Below, in pieces: positions 40,609-40,684 of a stretch of DNA of 40,684 nt. Position 1 is the stretch's first letter. Each line of letters opens with the position of its first letter. The position numbers were made by a program, and so were the translations under genes. This DNA is from an uncultured Paracoccaceae bacterium (GTDB lineage Bacteria > Pseudomonadota > Alphaproteobacteria > Rhodobacterales > Rhodobacteraceae): positions 1 through 40,684 of the forward strand of contig CANMDE010000014.1 of the NCBI GenBank assembly GCA_947496535.1, written 5' to 3'. The notes below the pieces were generated by a model. It was not told where the DNA came from. It ran no database searches and saw only the letters and a program-made list of their open reading frames with translations.

Positions 40609-40684
40609 GGCGGATTTTGTTGAAAAACTCTTCCTTGATTGGTGCATGAACTACTGATTCAATTCTTTCTGTAGGGAGGGATTG
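40609..40684. mobile_element. end of an insertion element running out of the window
   Basis: GGCGGATTTTGTTGAAAAAC plus CTCTTC-type continuation at 40609-40633 matches the left terminus of the 21943-22116 element at 23 of 25 bases. The interior sequence then differs (CTTGATTGGTGCATG), so this may be the autonomous insertion sequence that mobilises the MITE or a sister copy. The transposase would lie beyond the window. Confidence 0.55.

Noticed and set aside
40224..40684. tRNA-Arg as an attachment site of an integrated element
   Set aside because: No integrase and no direct repeat of the tRNA 3' end is visible within the window.

Overview
The window looks like an alphaproteobacterial chromosome of the Rhodobacteraceae / Roseobacter group. 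Support comes from the protein style, the rpmH-rnpA-yidD cluster, the numerous TRAP and ABC uptake systems, and the kdsA/KpsE/KpsT capsule-export genes. Several decayed insertion sequences suggest an IS-rich lineage such as Octadecabacter or Loktanella relatives, but the genus cannot be fixed from this sequence.

Region 1 (about 0.4-10.8 kb) is a divergent peptide / cyclic-amide utilisation island. A dipeptide-type ABC transporter (binding protein, two permeases, two ATPases) reads leftward. An XRE-cupin regulator, a GAF-domain protein and a HyuA/HyuB hydantoinase/oxoprolinase pair read rightward, followed by a truncated M24 (Xaa-Pro) peptidase gene. A perfect palindrome covers both -35 boxes of the divergent promoters.

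Region 2 (about 10.8-14.2 kb) is an accessory, partly AT-richer stretch with a four-helix membrane protein, an IS6-family remnant fused to a zinc-ribbon gene fragment, a striking 212-residue protein with seven CYPP(Q/E) repeats, and a small zinc-ribbon protein. The repeat protein is the most novel-looking object in the window. It resembles a multi-core precursor peptide, but no modifying enzyme lies nearby.

Region 3 (14.3-21.6 kb) is an organosulfate uptake and desulfation cluster. A formylglycine-generating enzyme and an ABC ATPase read leftward; an IclR regulator, sugar-type binding protein, two permeases and a Cys-type sulfatase read rightward. The sulfatase has no signal peptide, so intact sulfated substrate is probably imported and desulfated in the cytoplasm.

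Region 4 (21.6-28.9 kb) starts with a 174-bp MITE-like element, then a LysR regulator, a DUF1445 protein (D-glutamate cyclase-like), a TRAP transporter (P, Q, M), pxpA with a frameshift, and pxpB cut off by an IS3-family remnant. It reads as a 5-oxoproline or D-glutamate pathway that has lost its distal end. A second IS3 remnant and tRNA-Gln follow.

Region 5 (29-40.3 kb) is mostly housekeeping: kdsA with two capsule-export genes (no KpsM seen), NhaA, a uracil-DNA-glycosylase-like protein, an SseB-like protein, a DUF3833 lipoprotein, yidD-rnpA-rpmH, a TVP38-type membrane protein, a MerA-like flavoprotein, a histidine kinase without an adjacent response regulator, and tRNA-Arg. The window ends inside another element whose terminus matches the MITE.
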